From NCBI RefSeq assembly GCF_021869535.1, contig NW_026262593.1, forward strand, positions 53,741,318 to 53,805,317: a stretch of 64,000 bases of DNA. Direction: 5' to 3'. A model generated the notes under the pieces. That model was not told the origin of the DNA and made no database searches. It worked only from the letters and a program-made list of their open reading frames with translations. The translations under genes and the position numbers were made by a program. How positions within the stretch are numbered: the first letter of the stretch is position 1; each line of letters begins with the position of its first letter. This DNA comes from Mytilus californianus (taxonomy: Eukaryota; Mollusca; Bivalvia; Mytilida; Mytilidae). Shown piece by piece: positions 24,434 through 37,412 of this stretch.

Positions 24434-25640
24434 ATGGTTTTGCCAGTTTACACACCAGCCCTTCACCGGAACAATAACATGCCAAGAAATGAATTGATAA
24501 GTAGATATTTTGCCCAAGGATACACAACCAAGGAAAATTCTCAAGTGCTGATGGCAGTACATAAAATATTCATAAGTATTTTGCAAATCAAACGTATTTT
24601 GAGAAGTCTTGAATTAAAACGCCGCAAAGTAAATCTTCCACTCCCTGGTATTATTGGTGCGATCTACAAGATAATAGAAAACAGTGGACAATGTCTAGGT
24701 TACCGTGCGGTTTGGAAAAGACTAACTACTGAATTTGGTTTTGTTATTCCACGGAAAAGTGTAATGGAACTTTTGCGTATGATAGATCCGGACGGTGTAG
24801 CAAAAAGAAGAAAAAGACGGTTGATAGGACTTCGATATACGACACCTGGACCTAACTTTGTGTGGCATATTGACGGTTACGACAAACTCAAGCCTTTTGG
24901 GTTTCCAATACATGGTGCAATTGATGGGTTTTCAAGACGAACTATGTGGCTTGAGGTCGGTCCAAGTAATAACAATCCACAAATAATTGCGCGGTATTTT
25001 TTGGATACTGTTGAACAATTAGGAGGCTGTCCCCAAAGGTGCAGGTGCGATTTAGGTACAGAAAACACAGTGATAGAGGAAATACAAGTTCTTTTTCATG
25101 CTCTAAGTTAATAATGAAATTGTAAGAAATTGTTTCTTGTACGGGAAAAGTACTTCTAACCAAAAAATCGAAGCCTGGTGGAGTATATTACGTCGACAAA
25201 ATGCCGATTGGTGGATCAACTTTTTTAAAGATTTACGCCAAAGCAACTTATTCAATGATGCAGATCCATTGCACGTGGAATGTAGAAGGTACTGTTTTAT
25301 GGACGTTCTTCAAAAAGAACTTAATCAAGTAGTAATTCAATGGAATCAACATACAATGCAAGTGAAAAAGAATAACGAGAGTCCAGGAGGAAAGCCGGAC
25401 ATTTTGTTTTTTGTACCCTATTCATGTGGTACCCGCGATTACATTGTGAATTGCGACCAAACTGGTATTTTATATTGTCAACAGGCATACGGAGAAAGTC
25501 GACGTATCCATGGTTGCTCAGAAGAATTTATTTCACTTGTAAACCTTATCTTGCCGAACCACGACAGACCTTCAGATGCCAACGAAGCTGCAGATCTTTA
25601 TGGTCAATTGATATTTCGGTTAAGCCTTTACAATGAATAA
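24434..25640 (+). pseudogene. DDE integrase-type transposase (IS3EU-like), one frameshift
   Basis: Transposase with a retroviral-integrase-type catalytic core, which would cut and join transposon ends in the nucleus. The first frame (24434-25111, 225 codons) has a helical, probably helix-turn-helix N-terminal part, then the first catalytic Asp in WHIDGYDKL (about residue 147) and the second in RCDLGTEN (about 206). The second frame (25107-25640) has FLYGKSTSNQKIEAWW with the catalytic Glu, and the C-terminal part to YNE. The two frames are offset by one position, and the first ends in TAA at 25109, so a small indel broke the gene near 25090-25110. All three acidic residues are present, so the break may be recent or an assembly error. 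The ATG follows a clear splice acceptor. The family assignment (IS3EU rather than Ginger) is from memory and less certain. Terminal repeats were not identified. Confidence 0.75.
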
Positions 25641-26378
25641 ATCGTTCTTAACATATAGCGTAGTTGCTTGTAATATTTTGTTATTTTGTTATTTTTCATA
25701 ATCAACCAATTACATGTTATGCTTTTCTGCTATACTCGGAACATGTTTTTCATCAAAAATTGTATTCAGGCCATGATTAGCTATTGTATGGCAATTGTTT
25801 TGATTTTGCACTGCACATAACGTGACCCTTATCAGTTCATTTTGATAGGTTGCATTTGTAATTAAAACTCCTTCCCTATCCAAATGAAAAATTTCCTCGT
25901 GCAAATGAACACTTATCAGATCTCTAAATTTTGATTATTTGTGTCGCTGGGTTGTTATCTCATTGGCGTATATCACACATCTCCTTTAATTCATACTTAA
26001 TTATTTAAAGTACCTTAGGACAAATTACATTGACACCCATTAATTAACTATATCTATTCACAAAAAAAAATATTATTAATCAGAAAATTATTATATGCTG
26101 GATAAACGTCAGTTGGACAACAACCAATTTACATATAAAGTTAACCAAATAGAAAGCGAAGAAGCAGTTCAATGCGCAAACCTTATGAATATCAAACTTT
26201 AGCCTCGCATATGTCTGAGTTGTTCACCTTATGATAATTATATGATTAACCACAAGATGTTGTTAAACGAAATTGGATACCCTGCATTCATCATGCTTTT
26301 CAATAACGTATGGTCAAATCACTGAAAGACCCCATCATAAATTATTGAAAACTATCATTCTGCATTGACAGTAATATC
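25641..26378. other. AT-rich 3' flank, nothing recognised
   Basis: No supported gene or repeat, and no transposon end was found. Confidence 0.5.
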
Positions 26379-26441
26379 TTGGTGTTAATTAGATACACCC
26401 ATTCGGGCTAACGCCCTCAATGTGTATCTAATACATACCAA
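26379..26441. repeat. Hairpin H (63 bp)
   Basis: TTAGATACAC and GTGTATCTAA flank an inner CGGGCTAACGCCC stem-loop. The outer TTGGT/ACCAA also pair. Confidence 0.8.
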
Positions 26442-26517
26442 AATCAGTGTTATGTGATACAATATTGAAATTCTGATCATTCTGAACACAAAATTTATAC
26501 ACAATAGTATCTATGAT

Positions 26518-27285
26518 CAATTATACCCCACGCACTTTTTGTGTCGGGTATAATGTTTTTGACCGGTCCGTCTGTCTGTCCGTCCATCCGTCCGTCCGTC
26601 AGTCCTGTTCTTGTCATCGAAACTTCTCTGAAACTACACAACAGAATTTCATGAAACGTTGTAAATAATAAGGACATACTATGTAGATGTGCATATTGAC
26701 AGGAAATTATGATTCAATTTTTTTTCTAGGAGTTATGCCCTTTTGAACTTTTTGGCCTCAATATACTACTTCAACAGTTTGTCATCGAAACTCCTCTGAA
26801 ACTACACAACAGAATTTCATGAAACTTTGTAGTTAATAAGGACATACTATGAAGATGTGAATATCGACAGGAAATTATGATTAAATTTGTTTCTATGAGT
26901 TATGCCCCTTTGAACTTATTGGCCTCAATATACTACAGTCCGTCAGTCTTGTTCTTGTCATCGAAACTCCTCTGAAACTACACAACAGAATTTCACGAAA
27001 CTATGTAGACAATAAGGACATATTATGTAGACGTGCACATCGACAGGAAATTAAGATTCATTTTTTTTCTAGGAGTTAACCCAATTTGAACTTAGAATTT
27101 TGGCCTCATTATTCTACTTCAACAGTTTGTCATTGCAACTCCTCTGAAACTAAATAACAGATTTTTATAAACTTTGTAGATAATGGGAACATAATATGTA
27201 GATGTGCATATACACAAGAAATTTTTATCATTTAACTTTAGTAGGAATGCTGAGTCTTTTAACTTAGAAATCTAGTGAGATTTTG
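26518..27285 (+). repeat. ATTATACCC-headed tandem-unit repeat
   Basis: Head hairpin ATTATACCC/GGGTATAAT at 26519-26552, then (GTCCGTCT)n, then about four ~185 bp units starting GTCATCGAAACTCCTCTGAA (near 26616, 26772, 26957 and 27130). Non-coding. Confidence 0.8.
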
Positions 27286-27815
27286 TTTGCCCAGTGACAA
27301 TGTGGGGGCGTGGGTTATGAGAGCGTACTCACAAAGGTTCTTTAATTGTACAAATATCATGACAAGTGGTTGAACTATTACTGTTAACATGCTCCACAAG
27401 GATCAATGTAAAACGATCTGCGATAGCAGCCATGTTGAATTTCGATCGGCACCAAAATCTTAAATAAAATTATGAAAGGTAGTCTTTTGATTAACAATCG
27501 AAGTGGCGGATGAAGATTTCTCAAACGGAAGGGAGGCACATTATATGTTCATAGATATAGTATTTGCTCATATAAGTTATATAAAGTAATTAGAAACAAG
27601 ATATCTCGCATAACCCTTCATATCTATATTATTACATGTTTATCCATGGTCCTTAAATTTTGATTCTGAAGTCAAACTTAAAGAAGAATCATTCTTGCGA
27701 AACATATAGGTGAAAGTAATATAAGTTATTTATTTTAAAAATAGAAATGCAAGACATGAACCATAGAACGCTGCATGTTTGGACTGTCAAGTTGATGTAT
27801 AGTTCTGATACTTTG
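27286..27815. other. 3' flank of the Ig-kinase exon
   Basis: AT-rich. No coding continuation of the kinase domain was found on the minus strand. Confidence 0.4.
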
Positions 27816-29409
27816 CTTCAGAACATTATTTTTGTAACATGTAGATGATCAATGTTAGATGACCAGCACTCATGTACGAGATAAATTGTAATGTCGACTC
27901 GAGCAACAGCCAAGAACTGAATAATTTTGAGTTAATGTTAATTTCTTTTTCCACCGTGCGCAGCATGGCAGTTTTTGCCCTCTTCTTGATTGGAATGGCC
28001 TTGACTGCAACTTCCAATCCGGTCCACTTCCCTTTATAAACGGTTCCGAAGGCTCCTCTCCCTACAATGGAGGTGTAGTCTATATTAAGGTCTTCTACAA
28101 TAACCTCTGGAATAGCAAAAGGGTGTTGATTTGTGGCAATCTTCTTTTCTTTTTTATTTTCCTTAGTGAAACCTTTTTCTTTATTTGTCGACTGTAGAGC
28201 ACTGTTTGGTGATGTAGTAATTATACTAGGCGATGGATGGGAGCAACCATTAGATATTATTTTTGTTATGGAGCCACTGGTTCTTCCATCGATATCTGAT
28301 AAAGCAATAATTTGCACGGCTTTTGACAATTGTTTTATATCAGCAAACGTGACTTCGCACGAATATATTCCAGGTTCTGTAACCACAATTATGTTCATTG
28401 ATCCACTGCTGATCATGACGTTATCCTTGAACCAAGTATACAGAACATTCTCTGTGGTGCCAATTACTAATCCTATCAAGAGGTTGTCTTCATCGTACCC
28501 CCAAATTTCAAGAGCTTCGTGAATGATTATACCATCTTTGTTGACTCCGGCTGAGGGATATCGGGTCGTCTTCTTCAGTACTCCGTCTATTCTTTCAAAT
28601 TTTGTATCTATGAAATCTTTTCCTCCAAATTGCATTCTGCAAATAGAAAATCCATTGTCGCAAGGATTGTAAACTTCGTCAACAACAACAGGTTCATCGA
28701 AAGAGGTGATATCTTTACATTGACGAATGGAACTGCATGAAATTATGGACGTTTCCTCGGAATACTTGGACAGACGTTCTCGGTAGTATCTAATAACAAT
28801 TTCTTGTCTTTCTTTGACAGTCCAACATACATCAACAGGAAGAAGAATAGACCTTTGAGGTTGGTTAGAAATTGCTTGCTGTTGTTCTAGGCTTCTTATT
28901 TTTTTCGATACAAGATCCTGCTGCGGAGTTATGAAATTGTCTGACTGAATGGATACGCAGCTGCTTGACTGATCGTGTAGGGAAATGCCTGTTCGTTCAT
29001 ATTTTGAAATAAATGATTGATCCTTTCTCAGTTTTGTCATCAGATAAAATGTACATTTTGACAACTACAGTCCATTGAGTCTTAGATAGTTGCCTAAATT
29101 TGGTTTTGTTTCGTTCACTCTTTCAAATGTTAATTTCTGACCAGAGGCATCAGCCAGGTACATCTCCATTTCCTTCAAATGACCATATTTAGATTTGCCG
29201 TGAGGATAAAATACGCCTGTTCCCAAGAGAATAACATCATCGATTTCTAAATCAAGCGTTGATATTAATAGTTGTCGAACACTGCCACCGTCGGCTATGA
29301 AAACCTGCTTGTATCGTCCGGCCTTGTAGTGTTGCCAACCAATATGTAATTTTGGATTCGTACTGCGAGTAAACTGTTCGTCATGCTTTCTTTTCAGTGT
29401 GTTCATATC
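27816..29409 (-). pseudogene. Ig-like plus protein kinase gene, truncated kinase
   Basis: Starts at a clear acceptor (TTTTTGCAG/GATATGAAC, exon base 29409). First comes an unnamed module with LHIGWQHYKAGRYKQV, a GGSVRQLL block and GVFYPHGKSKYG. Then an in-frame TAG (29067-29065) follows NYLRLNGL. The frame continues for 412 codons, with an Ig-like domain (YTWFKDN...GIYSCEV, about residues 186-254 of that part), a basic linker, and the start of a protein kinase: GRGAFGTV loop, VAVK lysine, and the EKE helix-C region. Near 27930 the frame shifts (IQFLAVARVD is in another frame) and the domain ends before the catalytic HRD and DFG motifs. As it stands it cannot be an active kinase. The overall order resembles bivalve Ig-kinase proteins I remember, but that is recall. 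No downstream exon completing the kinase was found. Confidence 0.75.
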
Positions 29410-29484
29410 CTGCAAAAAGTAATGAAAACAGATATACATGAGAGAATGGTTCTGGCAACACAAAAATGGTTTGGGCTCAAACAA

Positions 29485-30545
29485 GTCCTAACCTTAACAA
29501 AATGGTCAAGAAAAACTGCAAGCGGACTGACTGATATAATTTTGTAGTGCTTATATCGCATACGAAACTTTATTTAGGTAAACAAAAAGGGGTAAACTTG
29601 GCAGCTTCCGGATGCCCGAATCGTTCGCATTGATATATATAGCTATTTTGAAAACTAGAACAGATAATTGGGCACAATTTTGATAAAAGATTATCCAAGA
29701 AACATACCTACATGGTTTGGTAGAAATTGGCTTTGTAGTTTCTAAAAAGAATTGATACAAGTGTTAATCAATCAGAGGACAAAGCGGCCATGCTAAAACT
29801 CTAGAGGGTCATTTGATCCAATCTAGACCCTCAAAAGAACATGAATACCAACTTTTGTTCAAATTAGCCCAGTCATTTCTGATGAAATGCCGATAATGTG
29901 TGAACCAATCATAGGCCAGACAGCCATATTGTATGTATGGGAGAGTCATAGGATTCAACTGTTATAGAGGACAATCTATGGAACATATCTGCCAAGTTTG
30001 ATTCATACTGGTCCAGCTGTTTCTAACGAGAAGTCGAAAATGTGTCAACCAAATAGAGGTCGACATAGGCATAATAAAGAAATCGACAGGGCCATAGGAA
30101 ATGATAGAGGAGCACCCAAGGAACATTACTAACAAGTTTGGTTTAAATTTGTTTAGTGGTAACAGAGAAAATTTTTTTTAATGTTTTAAAATCATTTTTT
30201 TATTTCTACAAAAGTGAAGGTCATATTTGGCCTCGATTGGGGTCATCAATCATAAATAAAAAAAAGTGACTATAATGCTATTTTATTCTGTTTAGTACCA
30301 TCGGCCATTTTTATAATGGACCAAAAACCCGAATATGATTTACAAACTATATACCCTAAGGAACATGCAGGTAAAATTTGGATACAATTGACCGAATTGT
30401 TTAAGATCTAGATGAGATAATTTACGGAAAAAAAATATTAGCCCCGGACAATGACTAAGGACTACGGACGCCAAGTAATGGCAATAACTTGCTAAAAATA
30501 AGCAAATGCGGTACATAGATGTGCTTGACACACCATACTAGTACT
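29485..30545 (-). repeat. Tandem-unit repeat ending in a GGACG block
   Basis: Degenerate ~190 bp units (GGAACATATCTGCCAAGTTT, GGAACATTACTAACAAGTTT, GGAACATGCAGGTAAAATTT). They end at ACTACGGACGCCAAGTAATG, a block shared in the reverse sense with the R2 head (GGCGTCCG). The repeat proper covers about 29780-30540; 29485-29780 shows nothing else. Confidence 0.6.
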
Positions 30546-30837
30546 AGAAGTGAGTCTTGTTCGAAAAAAAAAGAGCTTAAATCGTTGTTTTTCACCATGA
30601 CATCTGTTAATACCTCATATTAACGAATATAGCCAATGTCCGTACTCAGGAACCCAAGTCCATTTTTTTTATGAAGCGAGATGTGCTACTCATTTAATTG
30701 CGTGTATGTGAATAATAAGACTACACATTTTGAAGAGTGAATTAATCTAACAGTTATCCGTATAAGAATTGTTTGTCCGCATACATTTGTAGAAATAAAA
30801 GCGTTTGTATCCAACCGGAGCAGGAGGAAAGGGAGGG
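30546..30837. other. AT-rich stretch, nothing recognised
   Basis: No supported feature. Confidence 0.5.
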
Positions 30838-31105
30838 GGGTCACTTACTATATACAAGGTGATAGGACGTACCACTGTAATAGGTCACATTTTCCAGCTT
30901 GACAATATGTGAATAGGTGGGGGAAACTATCTGAAATATATGATAAGGTCAATAAAGTTCGTTTTTCATCTTTCTTGGTGATCCCGGCTGTCTTTTTATC
31001 CACACATTTCGCTCTTTTGACACTTTGGTATTCCACTTTTCCACCACGCCACACGAAAAGGGTGTGGTAACAGAACCCCAGCAGCACCCCCTATTAATAA
31101 AGTAC
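30838..31105 (+). repeat. Interspersed repeat family R3, copy 2
   Basis: Matches 15664-16040 with an internal length difference. Shared blocks are TATACAAGGTGATAGGACGT, GGTAACAGAACCCCAGCAGC and ACCCCCTATTAAT. Confidence 0.8.
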
Positions 31106-31324
31106 TAAAGTCCCCCACTCGCCTCACTAGTTTGTTTTGAAACACAAAATGCTAATGCAAAATTCGCAGTGTCCACTTCGACAAAATTTTCACTGGAGTG
31201 AACATTATATTTGAGATTCCTTAAAAAAATGTTGAAGAAATGTAACAGCAGAAAGGGAACATTAAACATAAACCAATCTCGGCTAGACATACATGTGTTA
31301 TATTTTATTGCAACTACTGCCCTT

Positions 31325-31700
31325 TTTTTGTCCCCCGCCGCAAAGAGATGGTGGACATAGAAAACGTCGGTTTCAATCCGCTTTGTTTTTGTATCTCTTC
31401 TGATCTAGCTTGACCGATTGAGATGTGACATATAAAACTTCAAAATCTATATTTGTAAATGAGGTTGACAGAAATCGAAAATGTCAACTCTTGTCCTCAA
31501 AGTTAGTCTTCAATGACCAAGCACGTTATTCGTGTGCATTTTTACGACCATGATTATGAGGGAATCCGAAGTTTTGCTATACCTAAAATTTCAGCACTTT
31601 CGAAACATCTCGTAGTTTTACTAATGTCATCAGGGAAAGAGAATGCGGACGATTTTCTAAATATCTAATTTGGTAGAGGCTAAATCACCCTTAATTTTTC
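31325..31700 (+). repeat. TGTCC-headed repeat, head and first unit
   Basis: A hairpin TGTCC/GGACA with an inner CC/GG stem at 31329-31357, followed by TATCTCTTCTGATCTAGCTT and units of unclear length. It resembles the heads at 7188, 8639 and 26519 in design. Confidence 0.5.
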
Positions 31701-32171
31701 GTTGAGAAAATAATAATTTAAAAGATAAAAGAATTTACCATGTATACATTGTACCGATGAAGGCAAATACACGCGCACTTTCATATATATACATCATGGA
31801 TCGATCAAGCATCACTTATACAAGGAGCTTGTGGTTTGCACATTGAAAAATTACGTTAAACTCTAACATTTGATACATAGTTAATATTAATCGATTAAGG
31901 TTAAGTTAGTAGGGTATGTCAAAGATTGTGTAAAAATTTTGCATACAACTTTTTCTCGTTGCACATAGACTGAAAATCGAAAAAAATAATGCATTTATCT
32001 CTTTTATTTTCTGGAATATATCTGATTGAATTCTTTCACAATATGTGAACATTTGTATAGAAAGAATATAAAATCGGCGAAAAAAGTTTTTAGATTTGTC
32101 TTAAAATCACCAAATCTCCAATTTCAAATCCACAAATTTTTCTTTAAAAAATTATATGTTGTTGGTATATA
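31701..32171. other. AT-rich stretch, nothing recognised
   Basis: No supported feature. Confidence 0.5.
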
Positions 32172-32620
32172 TTAATAAGAAGATGCGGTATGAGTGCCAA
32201 TGAGACATCTATCCATCCAAGTCACAATGTGTAAAAAGAAAACAAGTATAGGTCAAAGTACGGCCTTCAACACGGTGCCTTGGCTCACACCGAACAGCAA
32301 GCTATAAAGGGACCCAAAATGACAAGTGTAAAACAATTCAAACAGGAAAACCAACGGTCTAATCCATATAAAAAACGAGAAACGAGAAACATTTTTGAAC
32401 CACACCAACAAACGACAACCACTGAACAACAGGCTCTTGACTTAGGACAGGTGCATAAAAATGCAGCGGGTTTAAACGTTTTAACAGGCGCCAACTTTCA
32501 CTTTAACCTGAAACAGTGGTGCAACATTACAACATAAAAAGACACAATGAAATATCAATTGAAATGGCTTAACTCGATCAAAAAGACATATTCATAAAAA
32601 CAAGTAAATATACACTGAAC
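32172..32620 (+). repeat. Interspersed repeat family R1, long copy
   Basis: Contains head (GATGCGGTATGAGTGCCAAT), middle (GGCCTTCAACACGGTGCC), CTATAAAGGGACCC and tail (GGCTCTTGACTTAGGACAGG) blocks in order. The 85-codon frame inside it is repeat sequence. Confidence 0.8.
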
Positions 32621-32649
32621 GAATAAGTTTGATCTATGACACAATTATA

Positions 32650-34280
32650 AATAAACTAGAGGCTCTCAAGAGCCTGTGTCGCTCACCTGTATCTACTGTG
32701 GTTTTGGAAATCATGTAAAATAAGGTTAAGAATATATAGATACCCTAATAATGATTGAGGCCAAGTTTGGTTTAATTTGGCCCAGTAGTGAAATTAAAAG
32801 CAGAAAATTTTTGAAAAGATTTACAAAAATTACCAATAAATTGCAGATAATAACTTAAAAGGACAATAACTCCAATAAGATGTCAATTGCTAACTGGTCC
32901 TGTTAACTTATTTGTAGATCTTTCTTTGTTTGATATTTTTGCTGTATACAGTATATCTCAATCAATAATGATATTCAAGATAATTAACGAAAAATAAAAA
33001 GTTTCCTTTCCTTCACTCCAACATTTATATCACCCAGGGCCTGTATAATGCTGAACATACCTTTAAATGTTTTTATGGAACTCCCTTCAAAAATTATTTG
33101 GGCAGGGGTTCCCCTGGCCCCGACTAACCCGCCGGGTCTGAGGGGCATTCGCCCAATATAAGTATGATGAAAGAAAAGATATAATAATGGTTTATAGAAA
33201 AAGTAACACTGAATAATTCTGAAAATGGAACATATCAAGGAGAAATTATTAGCACCCCCTGGAAAAAATCAAGTCATCCCATTGTAGTCTTACAATAGTT
33301 ACTGAAGACCCCTTATCATTATTTAAGTTAGTTTTCAAGTTGTGACCATTTGAAATTGTTTTTTTACACTTTCCCCATAGACTTCTATAGTAAACCCCTA
33401 TGTTATATTTTTACCAAAGGGACCATTTTGGTTGTAGGGCTGGGTCATCGGATACATTTTTCAATCAAGATACTCTTATAATAATTGTGGCTAAGTTTAA
33501 TTCCATTTGGCCAAGTAGATTAAAAGTAGAAGATTTTTGTAAAAGATTTTAAAAATTTAAGAAAAATAGTTAACAATTGACTTTAAAGGGCAATAGCTCC
33601 TTAAAGGGTCAATTGACAATTTTGGTCATGTTGACCTGATGAACATCTTAACCTCGTTATATTTGCTCTAAATGCTTTAGTTTCAGAGATATAAGCCAAA
33701 AACTGCATTTCACCTCTATGTTCAATTTTTAGCCATGGCGGCAATCTTGGTAGGTGGGCGCGGTCATCGGATACATTTTTTAAAATAGATACCCTAAGGA
33801 TGCTTTAGGCCAAGTAAGGTTTAACTTGACCCAGTAATTTCATGAGAAGATTTTTGTAAATGATTACAAAAATTTACAAAAAATTGTGAAAAATTGACTT
33901 TAAAGGGCAATTACTCCTTAAGGGGTCAATTGACAATTTTGGTCATTTAATTGATATGTAGATCTTACTTTGCTGAACACTTTTGCTGCTTACAGTTTAT
34001 CACTATCTATTCTAATATTCAAGTTAATAACCAAAAACTACAAAGTTTCCTTAAAATTACCAATTTAAGACCTGCAACCCAACAACGGGTTGTCTGATTC
34101 GTCTGAAAATTTCGGGGTCATCGAATACATTTTTTAAACTAGATACCCTAAGGATGATTTAGGCCAAGTTTGGTTTAATTTGGCCCAGTGGTTTCAGAGG
34201 AGAAGATTTTTGTAAAAGTTAACGACGACGACGGACGACGGACGCCAGGTGATGAGAAAAGGGTCAGGTGAGCTAAAAAC
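32650..34280 (-). repeat. Repeat family R2, near full-length, minus orientation
   Basis: The family end (CTAGAGGCTCTCAAGAGCC) is at 32655 and the head (GACGGACGCCAGGTGATGAG with GGTCAGGTGAGCTAA) at 34230-34277. Two or three long units share TTTGGTTTAATTTGGCCCAG. A CCCGCCGGGTCTGAGGGGC block matches 6088-6108 inverted. Confidence 0.85.
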
Positions 34281-34317
34281 CGTATGTAAATTGCATTTTT
34301 TGTCTTTAAGTTTTATA

Positions 34318-34349
<32 letters not shown>

Positions 34350-35419
34350 GATAGATTTATCAATAAAATGCAATCACAGATGTACTTTTAAAGATAATAG
34401 TTCAATATAATACATAAACAAAGGATGATATAGTAACATTTGAAAAACGCATGGAAAGCCAAAAACAAACGATAAATTCGATTGACTTTATATACAAAAT
34501 AATAAATATACTCAGGTAAAAGGGCTCAGGTCGTTGGCTCGACATTCCTAATCTTTCAATCTTCATAATATTATTGTAACGGGGCTTTATTCTGTGTACT
34601 TTGTTACTTGCCATTTTTTAGAACTATCGATTAATCCATATTTAACCCGCTAGCATAGGGAACACGCTATAATGTGTAATAGTATTGACCATCAGCTCTT
34701 TGATGTAGTTGACCACGCCATATCACTCCCCGCTAAACAAAATTCGTTTTCTCTCGAATTATAAAATCACACCAAAAATTATTACATAAGTAAAATAATA
34801 AGGGGAGGCAATATGAACTTTTTTCTTTTCCTAAAACTTATTTAAAAAATAATCTTAACTAATAATAAATAAAAAATATTATTATGCTATGTAATTTATT
34901 AATTTTCGTCGTGAATAGTTGCAAAAAGTTTATTCTTTTAAAATCTTAATCAACAATTATCCTTTCAATTAATTTTCGTGCAAACAACTTGTTACTTAAA
35001 ACTCATCTTAAAAAATCTACTGACCAATATAAAATTTATCACAAGATCGTCTATATAACATCTGTTCTTAATTTAGACTAAACATTGCTTTATGGTTTTA
35101 GAATATTTTGATAAACTTATCAATGTTATTGCAACACTACTGTGCAACTCATGTACCGTATAAACTGTCACATTAATCAAGATGAAAGATCATTAAACTG
35201 ATTAAGTATTGACCCACATTATAGATATAGTTCGCTAACATATAGACACATTACAAATTACATCAAGAGAAATTTGTTTAAGGAAACTTTTTTTCTTCGA
35301 TGTTTACGCAGGTCTCAAAGTGCCATTTTGATATTCAAAATATATAGTTAAAGACTACCGAATACTGTTTAAATGTCAATAAAATTTGGCTGTCTCTTAG
35401 ACTAGGTATAGAAACAGGA
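34281..35419. other. AT-rich stretch with (TA)n
   Basis: A (TA)n run at about 34315-34350. Otherwise nothing recognised. Confidence 0.5.
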
Positions 35420-35429
35420 GGATTTCTTT

Positions 35430-35715
35430 TTGTCGAGTAGCAAGTATCGAGTTATAAAAAGTGAGTATCGAGTTGCAAAAAGCGAGTATCGAGTAATAAA
35501 ATCTGAGTATCAAGTAGCTAAAAGTGAGTATCGAGTAGCAAAAAGTGAGTATCGAATTGTCAAAAGTGAGTATCGATTTAACAAAAAGTGAGTATCGAGT
35601 AGCAAAAAGTGAGTATCGAGTTATAAAAAGTGAGTATCGAGTAGCAAAAAGTGAGTATCGAGTTATAAAAAGTGAGTATCGAGTAGTAAAAAGTGAGTAT
35701 CGAGTAGCAAAATTA
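35430..35715 (+). repeat. 21 bp minisatellite, left arm
   Basis: About 13 units of the GTGAGTATCGAGTWRYAAAAA type. Confidence 0.9.
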
Positions 35716-36049
35716 ATAACCAACAAAAACATTATTTGTAAATAGAATTGTTTTAACAAAAAAATATCCAAATAAAATAATAAGTTTAAGTGGACGACCA
35801 TTTTATATTCAATGGAGAGGATGTAGGAGGATTTTTTTTGGACGTATAGTTTATTTTCACTTCAAGTTTAGTATTTTTAGGCTACAGAACTGAGAACAAG
35901 ATTCTCTTGAAATATTCAATTATAATTCTTATATGATTTTCATAATCACAAATACTTAAAAGTGATTTATCCGTTAGTTTTTTCCTTGGTTTTACTTCGA
36001 TACACCATATTGCCAAAAACTAGTTACCTTAACGATGGTTATTATTATT

Positions 36050-36312
36050 TTGCTACTCGATACTCACTTTTTTTTACTCGATACTCACTTTTTGTTACTT
36101 GATACTCACTTTTTATAACTCGATACTCACTTTTTATAACTCGATACTCACTTTTTGCTACTCGATACTCACTTTTTGTAACTCGATACTCACTGTTGAC
36201 CACTCGATACTCACTTTTTGCTACTCGATACTCACTTTTCGCTACTTGATACTCACATTTTATTACTCGATACTCGATTTTTACAACTCGATACTCACTT
36301 TTTATAACTACT
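36050..36312 (-). repeat. 21 bp minisatellite, central array
   Basis: About 12 units of the same 21 bp repeat in the opposite orientation to the left arm. The array is bounded by AT-rich unique sequence, not by the arm's inner segment. Confidence 0.9.
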
Positions 36313-37164
36313 ACTAATTTAGTAGTAAACAACAGATGTTGATTTTAGTAGCATCTGTAATGGAGTACTTTCTTAAGCTGGTAAACATTACTGCTGCCTG
36401 ATTTACATAGTGAGGCAATTTATACAAAATCTTGAAGAACATGTGAAGGCTCTGCACCCTGGGGTATTTTTACAGGAATTAGATTGGACATTATCATGAT
36501 AATATAACAAACACCTTGTCTTGTTATGTATCTAAAAAAATTAAATAAAATACATAAGGAAAGGATTAAATTTAATATCATATTTAATGAACAGTTCCCA
36601 TAATTAGTCATATCAGATATACATGTATATGAGACCAAAACAGTATTGTTTACTTACACTTGTACGATCACAAGTTATAATGGACATACATGATTCCTCC
36701 TATTCAAATTGGTGAACCTGTATTCAAAGACCACTTGTATTAAGAGACCACTTTTGCCTTCTCCTTTTAGTGGTCCCCTTAATTGCAGGTTTGACTGTAT
36801 ATGGAATTCAGAATAATGGGACAGTTGCTATTTCAAGGAAGATGCTGAAAAAGTCATATCACAGACATTTGTCTATACCCATATTAATTAATAATTAATT
36901 ATATATCAACTCAGTTTAATTCCTTATCTACATACTTCTAAGTCTTGTTTAAATCAACTACAGCACAGAAATGCAATGGAACCAAAGGTCTTACTTCATA
37001 TTCCTTCAGTTGACCAGTTTGCGTGAAGCAAGCAATGCGACAGTATCAAACCTGCACCCCTCTCTATGTTGTAAATTGTACAGTATGATTCGATTAATAA
37101 ATTGGATATTTTTTTGTTTACACAATTCTATTTACAAATAATGTTTTTGTTGGTTATTAATTGA

Positions 37165-37412
37165 TACTCGATACTCACTTTTTATAACTCGATACTCACT
37201 TTTTGTTACTTGATACTCACTTTTTATAACTCGATACTCACTTTTTATAACTCGATACTCACTTTTTCCTACTCGATACTCACTTTTTGTAACTCGATAC
37301 TCACTGTTGACCACTCGATACTCACTTTTTGCTACTCGATACTCACTTTTGACAACTCGATACTCACTTTTTGCAACTTGATACTCACTTTTTACAACTC
37401 GATACTTGCTAC
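37165..37412 (-). repeat. 21 bp minisatellite, right arm
   Basis: About 11 units inverted relative to the left arm. The order of variant units (TAT, GTT, CCT, GTTGACC) parallels the central array, so the two probably arose by duplication. Confidence 0.9.

Noticed and set aside
28133..28522. 129-codon + frame inside the Ig-kinase region
   Set aside because: Antisense shadow of the minus-strand exon.
32280..32537. 85-codon + frame
   Set aside because: Lies entirely in interspersed repeat R1.
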